A stretch of DNA of 64,000 nt, taken from NCBI RefSeq assembly GCF_014699115.1, contig NZ_JACXAD010000007.1:62001-126000 (forward strand), read 5' to 3'. The DNA comes from Hymenobacter montanus. GTDB taxonomy: Bacteria > Bacteroidota > Bacteroidia > Cytophagales > Hymenobacteraceae. The first letter of the stretch is position 1. Every line of letters begins with the position of its first letter. The translations under genes were made by a program, and so were the position numbers. Positions 52,173 through 62,023 of the stretch are shown in pieces. Below the pieces are notes generated by a model. It had not been told where the DNA came from and ran no database searches. It worked only from the letters and a program-made list of their open reading frames with translations.

Positions 52173-53264
52173 ATGCCGTCTGGATTAGCTTTTTTACTGC
52201 TACCGTTTTCCTGGCTGTACGCCGGGGTGCTGGCCGTCCGCAACTGGCTGTACGACATGGGCTGGAAGCGCCCGGCAACCTTTGCCGTGCCGCTCATCAA
52301 CGTGGGCAACCTGCGGGTGGGCGGCACCGGCAAAACGCCCCACGTGACCTGGCTGGTGGAAGAGCTGTTGCGCCGGGGCCACCGCCCGGCCGTGCTGAGC
52401 CGGGGCTACGGCCGCCGCACCCGGGGGCCCCGCCTGGCCGGTCCCGCCGATTCGGCCTCGACTGTGGGCGATGAGCCGTGGCAGTACTTCCAGCAGTTTT
52501 CGGCGCGGCAGGTACCCGTGGCCGTGGCCGAAGACCGGCGGCTCGGGGTGGCGCAGCTGTTGCACGCGCACCCGGCCCTAACGGTTATCGTGCTCGACGA
52601 TGCCTACCAGCACCGCGCCGTGCAGCCCACCCTGAACGTGTTGCTTACGGAGTGGGCCCGGCCGTTCTACCAGGACTGGGTGCTGCCCGCCGGCCGCCTG
52701 CGCGAAAGCCGCCGCGGGGCCTGGCGGGCCGACCTCATCATTGTAACCAAATGCCCGCCCGGCTTATCCGCCGCGGCCCAGGCGGCCGTAGCGCAGCGCC
52801 TCGGGCGCTACGGCCGCCCGACCAGCCCGGTGGTTTTCTCGGCCTACGAATACGCCCGGCCGCGGGCCTTGGCCGACGCTACGGGGGAAAGCCGGGCTGA
52901 GCCTGCCGCCCCGCCAGCCCGTACGCCCGCGCCGGGCCCGGCGCTGTTGCTCACGGGAATCGCGCAGCCGGGGCCCCTACGGGAATATCTCGAAAGCCAG
53001 GGCTATACCATTCAACACCACGCGTGCTTTGCCGACCATTATGCCTTTCAGCCAGCCGACTTAGCGGCCCTGCGGGCGAATTGGCAGCCGGGATGGCCTA
53101 TTTTTACGACGGAAAAGGATGCTACCCGCCTGCAAGCGCCCGAATTGCGGGCCGAGCGGGACCAACTGCCCTTCTATACCATTCCGGTGCGAGTGGCGTT
53201 TCTGGACAATGGCGCCGCGACCCTGCGGCAGCTACTGCCCGGCGCTCCTACCCCGGGAAACTAA
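52173..53264 (+). CDS. lpxK: Tetraacyldisaccharide 4'-kinase
   Basis: 363 residues from the ATG at 52173 (MPSGLAFLLLPFSWLYAGVL). It phosphorylates the lipid A precursor at the 4' position at the inner membrane. Seen: the N-terminal membrane-associated helix, VPLINVGNLRVGGTGKTPHV with the P-loop, LSRGYGRRTRGP, VGDEPWQYFQ, VIVLDDAYQHRAVQP and PAGRLRESRRGAWRAD, and the late FTTEKDATRL. The ATG could be one of several; the 19 codons before it lack similarity. Followed 58 bp later by the porin gene. Confidence 0.93.
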   Translation: MPSGLAFLLLPFSWLYAGVLAVRNWLYDMGWKRPATFAVPLINVGNLRVGGTGKTPHVTWLVEELLRRGHRPAVLSRGYGRRTRGPRLAGPADSASTVGDEPWQYFQQFSARQVPVAVAEDRRLGVAQLLHAHPALTVIVLDDAYQHRAVQPTLNVLLTEWARPFYQDWVLPAGRLRESRRGAWRADLIIVTKCPPGLSAAAQAAVAQRLGRYGRPTSPVVFSAYEYARPRALADATGESRAEPAAPPARTPAPGPALLLTGIAQPGPLREYLESQGYTIQHHACFADHYAFQPADLAALRANWQPGWPIFTTEKDATRLQAPELRAERDQLPFYTIPVRVAFLDNGAATLRQLLPGAPTPGN

Positions 53265-53321
53265 TTTATTTACCTCGACCCAGCCGCGTTCTTCTACAAA
53301 CTCGGCGTATTTGTTACTTGT

Positions 53322-55322
53322 TTGAAGGCTTTGCAACAGGGATTTTTACGGGTGAGGGGGCTGCGGCATCCCTGGGTGGGATTCATGCTGCTGCTGGGCC
53401 TGCTGGCCACCCCCGCCGCCCGGGCCCAGATAGTGGACGACTCGACCAAAGTCCTGTACGGCCCCAAAACCACGCGCGTCATCTACGAGGCCGAAGTGTT
53501 GCGCGACTCCACCAGTGGCACGCCGCTCGACACCACGCTCACCCGCTGGCCGCAGGCGCGCTTCTGGTTTCACGACACTACGTTCCAGCAGGACCTGGGC
53601 GCGGTAGGCACGGCTTCGCGGCCCTTGCTTTACCAGCCTAACCTCCAGCTGGGAGCCCGTTTTGGCCGCAACGTGTTCGATAAGTACGCCCGCGACGCAA
53701 CGACGGTGCCGTACTACGATTCCCGGTCGCCCTACTCGTTTTTTCGCTTCATCCAGTCCGGGGCCGGCGAGCAGGTATTTGAGCTCAGCTACAGCCGCAG
53801 CCTGAAGAAGAACTTCAGCGTTGGCCTGGCTTACGAGCGAATTGCATCCAACAAGATTCTGGCCCCGCGCGGGTCTCGCGACGGCTTGGTGGAGCACTCT
53901 AACGTGCTGTTGTTCGGGCGCTACCAAACCGACGACGAGCGTTACCACCTGCTGTTCAACTTCAGCACCGTGCGCCACCGCGCCGCTGAGCAGGGCGGCA
54001 TCAAACCGGTGGCTGGCGAAACGAGGCCCCAGGACCTATTTAACTACGGGCGCCAGAGTGTGTACTTAACCCAGGCCACCAACACCGAGGACCGCGACGA
54101 GCTGTACTTCACGCAAACCTACCGCCTGCTTCGCCGCGGCCTTACGGCGTACCATACCTTCGATGCCAAGCGCCAGTACAACAGCTACGCTGACTTGGCG
54201 CTGCAGCCTACCGATATCCTGTTTTATCAGGCTTATCGAGTCCAGCCGTTTAATACCCCCGGGGTAACCATCGACCGGGCCCAGTACCAGCAGGTCGAGA
54301 ATACGGTGGGCGTGCTCGGCCGCACCGAAGCCGTGGAGTACCGCCTTTACGCCCGCGACCGCATCGCATCGCTTACGAACCGAACCTTGCGGCGCGTGGC
54401 CACGCCCAACAGCCTCCTGCTGGGACCGGATACGCTGCGACGCAGCTTCAACGAAGTCTTTTTCGGCGGTACGGCCCGGTTTAATTACCATACCATTTAC
54501 GCGGTCGAGACCGCGGGCGAGATCCGCCCCATCCGGCTGGCGGGTCCTCAGACTACCCCCGAATACTGGTTCAGGGCTTCCGTGCGCACCGGGCCGCTTT
54601 CGGCGGAGGTGTTGCGCTCTTCGTATTCGCCCACGCTGACGCAGCAGGTATTCGTGGGCAACCACTACCAGTGGAACCACCTGCCGGAAAGCGGTAAAGA
54701 GTTTGACAACACCACCACCAGCCAGCTTACCGGGCGCCTGCGCCTAAAGCTGCCCGATTGGGGTAGGCTGACGGAACAGCGCTTCGAAGCCAGCGTCGGT
54801 GTGCATAGCATTACTAAGCTCGTGTACTACAACACGCGGGGAGTACCCGAGCAGATTACGGATGCTGACGGTGCGCGCAACCTGCTCGTCGGCTTCGCCC
54901 GGCATCAGGTGCGGGTGGGCCGGGTGGGCTTCGACAACCAGGCCACGTACACGCGGGGGGGGGACGTGAACGGCTTACGGATTCCCAGCCTGGTTAGCAG
55001 CTCCCGGGTTTTTTACGAGAGCTACATCTTTAAAAAGGCGATGTTCAGCCAGGTGGGCGCCGAGGTCTATTATCAATCTACTTTTCGAGGAAACAATTAC
55101 AGCCCCAGCACCCAGCAATTCTATCAGCAGGACCTCTTTACCATCCGCAATTACGCAGTGGCTGACGTGTTCTTCACGGCCGATATTAAAGCGGTATCCG
55201 TGTTCCTGAAGGTGGCCTACGTCAACCAGGGCATTTTACACGATGGCTATTTCACTACGCCTTATTACACCGGCTATCCACGGCGTTTTCAACTTGGGAT
55301 AAAGTGGAATTTCTTTAATTAG
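53322..55322 (+). CDS. Putative outer-membrane porin
   Basis: 666 residues from a TTG at 53322. This start gives a full signal peptide (basic n-region, LLLGLLATPAARAQ, cleavage after AQ); the first ATG at 53385 would remove the n-region. The rest is beta-strand rich with alternating aromatic residues, for example VFELSYSRSLKKNFSVGLAY, and ends YPRRFQLGIKWNFFN with a terminal aromatic as in beta-barrels. It matches the putative porin family common in Bacteroidota and is encoded before miaE, with a 10-bp gap. Confidence 0.85.
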   Translation: MKALQQGFLRVRGLRHPWVGFMLLLGLLATPAARAQIVDDSTKVLYGPKTTRVIYEAEVLRDSTSGTPLDTTLTRWPQARFWFHDTTFQQDLGAVGTASRPLLYQPNLQLGARFGRNVFDKYARDATTVPYYDSRSPYSFFRFIQSGAGEQVFELSYSRSLKKNFSVGLAYERIASNKILAPRGSRDGLVEHSNVLLFGRYQTDDERYHLLFNFSTVRHRAAEQGGIKPVAGETRPQDLFNYGRQSVYLTQATNTEDRDELYFTQTYRLLRRGLTAYHTFDAKRQYNSYADLALQPTDILFYQAYRVQPFNTPGVTIDRAQYQQVENTVGVLGRTEAVEYRLYARDRIASLTNRTLRRVATPNSLLLGPDTLRRSFNEVFFGGTARFNYHTIYAVETAGEIRPIRLAGPQTTPEYWFRASVRTGPLSAEVLRSSYSPTLTQQVFVGNHYQWNHLPESGKEFDNTTTSQLTGRLRLKLPDWGRLTEQRFEASVGVHSITKLVYYNTRGVPEQITDADGARNLLVGFARHQVRVGRVGFDNQATYTRGGDVNGLRIPSLVSSSRVFYESYIFKKAMFSQVGAEVYYQSTFRGNNYSPSTQQFYQQDLFTIRNYAVADVFFTADIKAVSVFLKVAYVNQGILHDGYFTTPYYTGYPRRFQLGIKWNFFN

Positions 55323-55332
55323 AGAGCAGGCG

Positions 55333-55929
55333 ATGAAAGAAAAAACGATTCTGAAGCTAAAGCTTAATACCGACCCCCGCTGGGTGAACATTGCGGGCAA
55401 AAACATTGAGGACATCCTCGTCGACCATGCCTGGTGCGAGCAGAAAGCGGCGAGTACCGGCATCAGCATGATTATCCATTACCCCGAGAAAACCCGCCTC
55501 GTGGATGAGCTCACCGACCTAGTGGCCGAGGAGTGGAGCCATTTCGAGCGCGTGCTGCTGGAGCTGCGCAAGCGCGGCTTCCAGCTGGGTCGCCCGCGCC
55601 GCGACGACTACGTGGTGCAACTCCTGGCCCACGTGCGCAAGGGGGGAGCCCGCGAGCGCCAACTGATGGACCAGCTATTGGTTTCGGCCTTGATTGAAGC
55701 GCGCAGCTGCGAACGATTCAAGTTGCTCTGGCAACATATCGCCGACGAAGAGCTGAGTAAGTTCTATTATGAGCTAATGGTGTCGGAAGCCGCGCATTTT
55801 GTGAGCTACGTCGATTTGGCTAAAGAATACTGCGACCCCGTAGTCGTAGAAGAGCGGCTGCAGGAGCTACTGAAGATAGAAGGGGAAATAGTAACGAACT
55901 TACCCGTGCGGGACGACCGGATACATTAG
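55333..55929 (+). CDS. miaE: tRNA-(ms2io6A)-hydroxylase
   Basis: 198 residues. A diiron, ferritin-like enzyme that hydroxylates the isopentenyl group of ms2i6A37 in tRNA. Seen: helices with the metal ligands in VDHAWCEQKAASTG, EEWSHFERVLLELRKRGF and SALIEARSCERFKLL, and a final SEAAHFVSYVDLAKEY. It completes a pathway whose previous step is catalysed by MiaB (41421-42857). It directly follows the porin gene, so they are probably co-transcribed. Confidence 0.93.
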   Translation: MKEKTILKLKLNTDPRWVNIAGKNIEDILVDHAWCEQKAASTGISMIIHYPEKTRLVDELTDLVAEEWSHFERVLLELRKRGFQLGRPRRDDYVVQLLAHVRKGGARERQLMDQLLVSALIEARSCERFKLLWQHIADEELSKFYYELMVSEAAHFVSYVDLAKEYCDPVVVEERLQELLKIEGEIVTNLPVRDDRIH

Positions 55930-56332
55930 TTATGTATGAATGATTATTGATAAGTTATACTGCATCCCTACTCAGTTGCTAACCGGACTAATGGAAGCAA
56001 TCTGAAGTTGCCATCAGTTATTTTATGCTCGATAGGCTTGGGTTGGAACCTGCTCTGGTTGGTCTATTAATACATTCTTCAACAAACCTATCTAACATTG
56101 CCGTGATTCCGCCGAATAAATTCTTCCTGGCCGTTAGCGCCAACAGTTGCACCCATTTTGTGGCCGACCAGATAGGGGACGCGGCATGGACGGCGGGCAT
56201 ATAGGAGGCGTGAGCGACTAAGCACTTGAGCATAAGTATATCGTGTACATCAGAACGTCCTGCTTCGACAAGCTCAGCAGGACGCCCTAAAATACTACGA
56301 TTACTTCTGGGTGACTACTTAAAGATCCTGAT
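55930..56332. other. Intergenic region with a dispersed palindrome
   Basis: About 400 bp. A palindrome at 56256-56284 pairs CGTCCTGCT with AGCAGGACG around TCGACAAGCTC; the core TTCGACAAGCTCAGCA is a type widely scattered in Hymenobacter-like genomes (recollection, not checked). A 71-codon minus-strand frame at 56018-56233 has no recognisable features and is not called as a gene. Confidence 0.5.
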
Positions 56333-56691
56333 TCAATCGCGGTGTATTGTCTCCTCGCCGATGGCCAGGCGTCCTGCGTTGCAATCGACGATTTGGTAGC
56401 TGATGATTAACCAGTTGTAATCTTTAGACGAAAGATGGGCGTTATTAAGCCAATGCTGGAAAACCTCTGGCTCATCTGGTTGCGCGGAAGCATTTGGGCC
56501 GGCTAACGCGGTAGTTTGGCCGGCTAATCTTTCTGGGAGGTACTCTGCTCCACGTCGCAGTACAACTCGTTATTTACTAAAGGGCTAAGCTCCAACCGAG
56601 CCAAGTGGGCGTAAGGGCGCACGGATTGATGCAGCAGCATCGGGTAATGCGTTAGAATTCGAGCAATGCGGCGATGAATGGCATTGGTCAT
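56333..56691 (-). pseudogene. Possible frameshifted small gene
   Basis: A 55-codon frame from the ATG at 56691 (MTNAIHRRIARILTHYPMLL) ends at 56524. A second frame then continues to a TGA at 56333 with protein-like content: PDEPEVFQHWLNNAHLSSKD, YNWLIISYQIVDCNAG. The two may be one gene of about 115 codons split by a frameshift near 56530. No family was recognised. Confidence 0.3.
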
Positions 56692-56788
56692 GATGAGAAA
56701 AAAGCGGCGGAAGAACGGAGGATGCAATGTAGGGAGTAGTTTCAAGCAGGCATAGGACAAGAAAGCTGGCAGGTATAGGACCAACGGC

Positions 56789-57901
56789 TTACTTTCCCTC
56801 CTGTGTGGCGGGCTGCACGTCTACCAGTTGCACCGGCTGCTGCTTGCCGCGCAGGGCAATCTGCCCGAGTAGCATGAGACGAAATTCGGGTATTGCCCCC
56901 AGGCGCTGCCGCAGTTCCTCCGAGATAAGCAAGCGGCTGTGCAGCGCGTTGCATTGGGCCTGAATGCGAGCCGTGGTGTTGAGCACATCGCCGTGGTACA
57001 CGACGTCGCGCTTAATATCGCCGACCTGGGTGGCCATCACCCGGCCTAGGTGCGCCCCGCCCTTGAAGGCTGGCACCACGCCGTACTGACTCAAATAGTA
57101 CGCTTGGCGCCGGGTGATGGCGGCGTCGAACGCAAAAAAGCAACTCAGGCAGCGGGCCTGTTCACTACCGGTCGCCGTGGGCCAGGTGATGACGGCTTCG
57201 TCGCCGACATACTGGTAAATCTCGCCTCGGCTGGCCACCACGGCGGCGCTCAGGTCGTAAAAAAAGTCGCTGATGAGTCGGCTGTACCGCTGTTCGCCGA
57301 GTTGTTCGGCCAGGCCGGTGGAGTTTTTTACATCCAAAAACAAAAAGATGCGGTGCTCGGCTACCGGCCGGTGATACCGCCCGAGCAGCAACCCGGCTAG
57401 CACCCGCGGCCCAATCACCCTGCTTGTTTGATAGAGCACCGTGGTGTTAAGCATGGCTAACCCGTAGGCCAGCAGCACTTGCGTGAACCCCCAGGTGCCC
57501 GCCACTGCCTGCCGGTCTCGGATAGCAGCCGCGGCCAGCCCGGATTCCGGCAAGCGCCGTAGCAATTCCACGGCCCCGAGTTGGAGCCGGACGAATAGGG
57601 TGAGCACCAGCAGGTGCAGCAGGGCCCCACACACAATGGCTACGGGCAGCCGCGCCCGGCCCAACGCGCGCGGAAACACCCGCACTTCCAGGAGCCCAAT
57701 CAACAGCCCGGCCGCCAAGCCCAACCCCAGGATGCCAACGAAGCGAAACCCGTCCGGACCTTTCGCCAACAGCGCCAATAGTTGCAGTTGCACCATGAAG
57801 GCCACCGCCACCAGCAGCTCTGCCCGCAGCCGGTAACGCTCCAGCGGATTCCGCCAGGCTGTGTGGATGCGCTGCCACACCGGCGCCCCCCTACGCCACA
57901 T
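56789..57901 (-). CDS. Membrane-bound class III adenylate/guanylate cyclase
   Basis: 370 residues. The N-terminal 190 residues hold five or six membrane helices (LLVAVAFMVQLQLLALLA, LGLGLAAGLLIGLLEVRVF, LPVAIVCGALLHLLVLTLFV and others). The C-terminal cyclase domain has the metal-binding Asp in FLFLDVKNSTGLAEQLG, YQYVGDEAVITWP with the second Asp, and GDVLNTTARIQAQC. It likely makes cAMP in response to a membrane signal. The substrate-specifying residues cannot be assigned with certainty. Confidence 0.88.
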   Translation of the reverse strand: MWRRGAPVWQRIHTAWRNPLERYRLRAELLVAVAFMVQLQLLALLAKGPDGFRFVGILGLGLAAGLLIGLLEVRVFPRALGRARLPVAIVCGALLHLLVLTLFVRLQLGAVELLRRLPESGLAAAAIRDRQAVAGTWGFTQVLLAYGLAMLNTTVLYQTSRVIGPRVLAGLLLGRYHRPVAEHRIFLFLDVKNSTGLAEQLGEQRYSRLISDFFYDLSAAVVASRGEIYQYVGDEAVITWPTATGSEQARCLSCFFAFDAAITRRQAYYLSQYGVVPAFKGGAHLGRVMATQVGDIKRDVVYHGDVLNTTARIQAQCNALHSRLLISEELRQRLGAIPEFRLMLLGQIALRGKQQPVQLVDVQPATQEGK

Positions 57902-58384
57902 GCCCAGAAGCGGCGAGCCTCGCCGGGGAAGCGCTCAAGAGAATCCTCGTCCAGGAAACGGGTAGCTGGACAACCTCCCCGAGCAGCGCCCGAATCCCGA
58001 TAGCACCTTTGGGCCGCCCCGCTAGTCCGGCAGGGCAGGTTAAGCCAGAGCCTGGAACCAGAAGCCGGGGCTCGTCTGGCAACAGTTGAGCAGCAGTGCT
58101 TAATCTTTGCCGGTCAGGTCTTGCTCGTGTCGTAGCCGTTATCAGGGCCTGCTGCCCCGGTAAAGCGACCCACCCCAGCTCCAAACAGGCGGCGAGGAAT
58201 TGAGAGGAGGAAATGCGCCTCATGGATAATTGGGATAGGTAGTAAGAGGAAAAGCCCCCGCGAATGACGAAGAGCGCCGAAGCAGAGGAATAAGGAAGGG
58301 AGCCGACCGAGTAACAAGGTCCGCGCTGCGTCGAAACGGCGCCCGGGAAAGCCGGCGAATGAATGATGAAAAAAGAGCCCTGCC
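57902..58384. other. Intergenic region, cyclase to DUF2147
   Basis: 483 bp. A 110-codon minus-strand frame (57891-58223) overlaps the cyclase start and has no family features; I do not call it a gene. No repeat or RNA gene was recognised. Confidence 0.5.
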
Positions 58385-58852
58385 CTAGTTAGCCACCCGT
58401 TTCAGGGTGCGGGTGTGCGTTATCATCAGCACCCGGCCCTGCACGCGCAGCGTATTGGGGCCTTCGAGCCAGGCCGTGGCCGTGATGGTTTTGCCGTGCT
58501 CGGGGGCGTACAGCGTTCCATCAGTGCATTTGTGTTCCCGCGGGTTCCAGCGCAGGTTCCAGAATAAATCGGTTCCCACGATGTCGCGGGTGCGCAAAGA
58601 GGCGTTAGGGTTCTCTACGTCTTTAGTAGCCACCCCCGGGCCCAGGGCCACAATTTTGGCGCGCCACCGGTCCCCCACCTGCGGCAATACCTGCACCTTG
58701 TAGTGGCCGTCGTCAAGGAGCCAGGTGCCGGCCGGGTTATCTGCGGCCGGGGCGGATTGGGCAGCGGCCAGAGTGGCCAGCGTACTCCCTAGCATACAGG
58801 CCGGCCGCAGAACGTGGAGGGCTGCGAATCGGAATGAGAAAGGGAACTGCAT
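58385..58852 (-). CDS. DUF2147-family exported protein
   Basis: 155 residues with a signal peptide (ALHVLRPACMLGSTLATLAA ending AQS). Seen: PAGTWLLDDGHYKVQVLPQ, WNPREHKCTDGTLYAPEHGK and NTLRVQGRVLMITHTRTLKR, the DUF2147 pattern of short exported beta-rich proteins with G.W......V.V and DG.iydP..Gk boxes. Function unknown. Downstream of the efflux operon and on the same strand, 60 bp from the last permease gene, so it may be its final gene. Confidence 0.82.
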   Translation of the reverse strand: MQFPFSFRFAALHVLRPACMLGSTLATLAAAQSAPAADNPAGTWLLDDGHYKVQVLPQVGDRWRAKIVALGPGVATKDVENPNASLRTRDIVGTDLFWNLRWNPREHKCTDGTLYAPEHGKTITATAWLEGPNTLRVQGRVLMITHTRTLKRVAN

Positions 58853-58912
58853 GGCTAAAAAGATGGGCGGTGATTAAGAAAAAAGAGCCAGTGGAAGCCG
58901 AATAGCATCGTC

Positions 58913-60031
58913 TTATCCGCTGGTTTTGCGGTAGCGCCACACGGCCAGCGTGTTCACCGCCCCGGCCATGCCCAGCAGGATAAGCACCGGACGGAGCACG
59001 TCGCGCAGGGTGCTGCCTTTGAGCAGAATGCGCCGCCCGATGTCGATGATGTAGAGCAGCGGGTTGATGGCATCGAGGGCCCGCGCCCAGGCCGGCATGT
59101 ACTCGGTCGGCGTGAACAAGCCGCAGAGTAACACGAAAATGATGAGGAAGAAAAAGGCCACGAACAAGGCCTGCTGCTGCGTGTTGCTGACCGAGGAAAT
59201 GAGTAGCCCCAGCCCCAGCGGCACCAGCAGGTACACGCTCATGATGCCGTAGAGCAGCGGCACGCTGCCCACCATCGGCACGTGAAACAGGAAGCGCGCC
59301 AGTAGCAGCCCAATGCTGAACTGGTACAGGCCCGCCACCCAAAACGGCAGCAGCTTGCCCAGAATGAACTGCCACTTGCGGATGGGCGTGACGTTGAGCT
59401 GCTCAATGGTGCCGATTTCCTTTTCGCGCACGATGTTGAGCGTGGCCACCATCATCACAATCAGGCTGATGATTTCGACCAGAATGCCGGGTACCATGAA
59501 GGTCTTGTAGTTGAGCCGCGGGTTGTACCAGTAGGCCGGCACCACTTCCAGCCCGCCCCGCACGGCCACCGCGGCCTGCACGGTGGCGGGGCGCAGCTCG
59601 TCCTGGTAGGCTTGCACCACCCCGGCCGCGTAGGAGCTGGCCAGGCCGGCTTTCACGTTGTCGAGGCCGTTGACGAGCAGCTGCACCCGCGCCGCGCCGC
59701 CGTGCACCAGGTCGCGCTCAAAGCGCGGCGGAATCACCAGCACCAGGTCGGCGTGGTCGGCTAGCAAGTCCTGTTCGGCCGCCGCGCTGGAGGGCCGCAC
59801 CCGCGTCAGCTGGAAGTAGGGCGTGTACTGGAACTTGTCAATCAGCCGCCGCGCCGCCGGGCTGTGGTCCTGGTCCACCACGGTCAGCGTCAGGTTTTCA
59901 ATTTCGTAGTTGGCCGCGAACGAGAGCAGGACTAGCTGAATCAGGGGGGCCACCAGCAACAAAGCCAGCAGGGTGCGGTTGCGCCTAAGCTGCCGCACCT
60001 CTTTTTCAATCAGAAACCAGACGATACGCAT
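58913..60031 (-). CDS. ABC-2 type transporter permease (YbhR-like)
   Basis: 372 residues. One N-terminal helix (LLALLLVAPLIQLVLLSFA), a periplasmic domain of about 150 residues, then five helices from FMVPGILVEIISLIVMMVA onward, the ABC-2 layout. The conserved NIVREKEIGTIEQLNVTPIR links to the ATPase and the C-terminal LLYIIDIGRRILLKGSTL is typical of the family. It is paired with the next permease, giving the YbhS/YbhR heterodimer type of drug exporters. Confidence 0.92.
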   Translation of the reverse strand: MRIVWFLIEKEVRQLRRNRTLLALLLVAPLIQLVLLSFAANYEIENLTLTVVDQDHSPAARRLIDKFQYTPYFQLTRVRPSSAAAEQDLLADHADLVLVIPPRFERDLVHGGAARVQLLVNGLDNVKAGLASSYAAGVVQAYQDELRPATVQAAVAVRGGLEVVPAYWYNPRLNYKTFMVPGILVEIISLIVMMVATLNIVREKEIGTIEQLNVTPIRKWQFILGKLLPFWVAGLYQFSIGLLLARFLFHVPMVGSVPLLYGIMSVYLLVPLGLGLLISSVSNTQQQALFVAFFFLIIFVLLCGLFTPTEYMPAWARALDAINPLLYIIDIGRRILLKGSTLRDVLRPVLILLGMAGAVNTLAVWRYRKTSG

Positions 60032-60098
60032 GGGGCAGGGAACCGTAAATAATGAGCAGTTAATAGAGCAGCAGGAGAGGTTTCATTACTCCTGGACG

Positions 60099-61208
60099 TC
60101 AGGCGAGGCGGTTTTTCAACGAGGCCAGGGCCAGCAGCAGCAGCGCGGTGCCCATGCCCGCCAGGGTGAGGGTTTCGCGCCAGAGTTCGCGCAGGCTCAG
60201 TCCTTTTATCATAATGCCTTTCAACACGACGATGTAGTGGCGGGCGGGAATGATGTTGGACAAGAATTGCAGCGGAACGGGCATGCTCGCAATGGGGAAC
60301 AGGAAGCCGCTGAGAATGAGCGTGGGCAGCAGCAGGCTCAGCATGGAGATGAGCATGGCCGTTTGCTGCGAGGCCGCCCGGGTAGAAATCAGCACACCGA
60401 GCGCGAGGGCCACGAAAATGTAGAGCAGCGTTTCGCCGATGAGCAGGCCCAGGCTGCCGCGCTGCGGAATGTGCAGCGCCCACACGCCCAGCCCCAGGAT
60501 AACGAGCCCGTTGAGGAAGGAAAGCAGAAAATAGGGCAGAATCTTGCCGATGATAATGGGCAGTTGGCGCATGGGCGACACCAGCAGCACTTCCATCGTG
60601 CCGGTTTCCTTTTCGCGGGCAATGGTGATGCTCGTGAGCATGGCCGAGACCAGCAGTAGAATCAGGGCCATCGTACCCGGCACGAAGGTGTAGGCCGCCT
60701 TCATCTCGGGGTTGAAGTACAGCCGAGCCACGGCCTCGACGCGCGGACCGGCCGGGCCAGTGGGCCGGGCCTGCTCCTGCGCGTAGGCCCGGATGATGGA
60801 AGTGGCGTAGCCCACTAGGCTGATGGCCGTGTTCTGGTCCGAGGCATCGGCTACGAGCTGCACCTGGGCGTGGCCCAGGTGGTCGAGGTCGGCAGAAAAG
60901 CCCACCGGAAACACCACTGCCAGCTTCACGTGCCCCTGCCGGAACGCGGCGGCCACATCGGGGTAGGTGGTGGCGTAATCGCGCAGCCCGAAGTAGCCGG
61001 ATGAGAACAGCCGGTTTTGCACCTGCCGGGCGTGCGCCCCCTTATCGAAATCGAGCACGGCCACGTCGGCGTTTTTGATTTCGTTGGTCAGCGCGAAGCC
61101 GAACAGCGTGACCAGCGCCACGGGCATGCCGAAGAGAATGAGCAGGGTGCGGGGGTCGCGGAAGATGTGAAAAAACTCTTTCCGCACAAACATCAGGAAG
61201 GCTTTCAT
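60099..61208 (-). CDS. ABC-2 type transporter permease (YbhS-like)
   Basis: 369 residues, same layout as its partner: N-terminal helix (RTLLILFGMPVALVTLFGFA), a periplasmic domain, and five C-terminal helices with SITIAREKETGTMEVLLVSP before the helical bundle. Similar to YbhS. It lies between the ATPase gene and the second permease gene, on the same strand with short gaps (29 and 67 bp). Confidence 0.92.
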   Translation of the reverse strand: MKAFLMFVRKEFFHIFRDPRTLLILFGMPVALVTLFGFALTNEIKNADVAVLDFDKGAHARQVQNRLFSSGYFGLRDYATTYPDVAAAFRQGHVKLAVVFPVGFSADLDHLGHAQVQLVADASDQNTAISLVGYATSIIRAYAQEQARPTGPAGPRVEAVARLYFNPEMKAAYTFVPGTMALILLLVSAMLTSITIAREKETGTMEVLLVSPMRQLPIIIGKILPYFLLSFLNGLVILGLGVWALHIPQRGSLGLLIGETLLYIFVALALGVLISTRAASQQTAMLISMLSLLLPTLILSGFLFPIASMPVPLQFLSNIIPARHYIVVLKGIMIKGLSLRELWRETLTLAGMGTALLLLALASLKNRLA

Positions 61209-61237
61209 GGCGTATTACTGCTGGGTGGTGGGTAAGC

Positions 61238-62023
61238 CTATTCCGTGTTTTTCGCACCCCGGGCCAGGTGCAGAAACACTTCGTCCATGGTGGCGACCCC
61301 AAACTGGCGCTTGAGCCCGGCGGGGGAGGCGAGGGCTTCGATTTTGCCGTCGACCATGATGCTGACCCGGTCGCAGTACTCGGCTTCGTCCATGTAGTGG
61401 GTGGTGATGAAGATGGTGGTGCCAGCGGCGGCGGCTTCGTAAATCAGGTCCCAGAACTGGCGGCGGGTGATGGGGTCGACGCCGCCGGTGGGCTCGTCGA
61501 GGAAGATGACGGCCGGCTCGTGCAGCAGGGCCACCGAGAAAGCCAGCTTTTGCTTCCAGCCCAGCGGCAGGCTGCCCACCAGCGTGTTGCGCTCGGCCTC
61601 CAGGCCCAGGCGCTGGAGCAGGGCCGTGGTTTTCTCGCGGATAACCGCGCCCTTCAGCCCGTACACGCCGCCGTAGAAGCGGATGTTCTCGCCCACCGTC
61701 AGGTCTTCGTAGAGCGAGAATTTCTGGCTCATGTAGCCGATGTGCTGCTTGATCAGCTCGGGCTGCCGGAAGACGTCGAAGCCGGCCACCGTGGCCGCGC
61801 CCTCGGTGGGGCCCAGCAAGCCGCAGAGCATCCGCATGGCGGTGGTTTTGCCGGCGCCGTTGGCCCCGAGAAAGCCGAATATCTCACCGGCGGCCACCTC
61901 GAAGCTGATGGCATTCACGGCCACGAAGTCGCCGAAACGCTTGGTGAGCAGCTCGCAGGTAATAACCGGGCCGGCCGGGGCCGCGCGGCTCGCCGCTACG
62001 TCAGGAGGATGAAGCTTATTCAT
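61238..62023 (-). CDS. ABC transporter ATP-binding protein (C-terminal half of YbhF type)
   Basis: 261 residues. Seen: Walker A FLGANGAGKTTAMRML, Q-loop YMSQKFSLYEDLTV, an altered signature GSLPLGWKQKLAF (LPLG in place of LSGG), Walker B VIFLDEPTGGVDP and the switch HYMDEAEYCDR. The altered signature is that of the second ATPase domain in YbhF. It overlaps the next ATPase gene by 4 nt, so the two act as a split version of that fused protein. Confidence 0.93.
   Translation of the reverse strand: MNKLHPPDVAASRAAPAGPVITCELLTKRFGDFVAVNAISFEVAAGEIFGFLGANGAGKTTAMRMLCGLLGPTEGAATVAGFDVFRQPELIKQHIGYMSQKFSLYEDLTVGENIRFYGGVYGLKGAVIREKTTALLQRLGLEAERNTLVGSLPLGWKQKLAFSVALLHEPAVIFLDEPTGGVDPITRRQFWDLIYEAAAAGTTIFITTHYMDEAEYCDRVSIMVDGKIEALASPAGLKRQFGVATMDEVFLHLARGAKNTE

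Noticed and set aside
56018..56233. 71-codon minus-strand frame
   Set aside because: No family resemblance, no clear upstream signals, and it lies in a repeat-containing spacer.
57891..58223. 110-codon minus-strand frame before the cyclase gene
   Set aside because: It overlaps the cyclase start in another frame, has low-complexity content and no recognisable domain.
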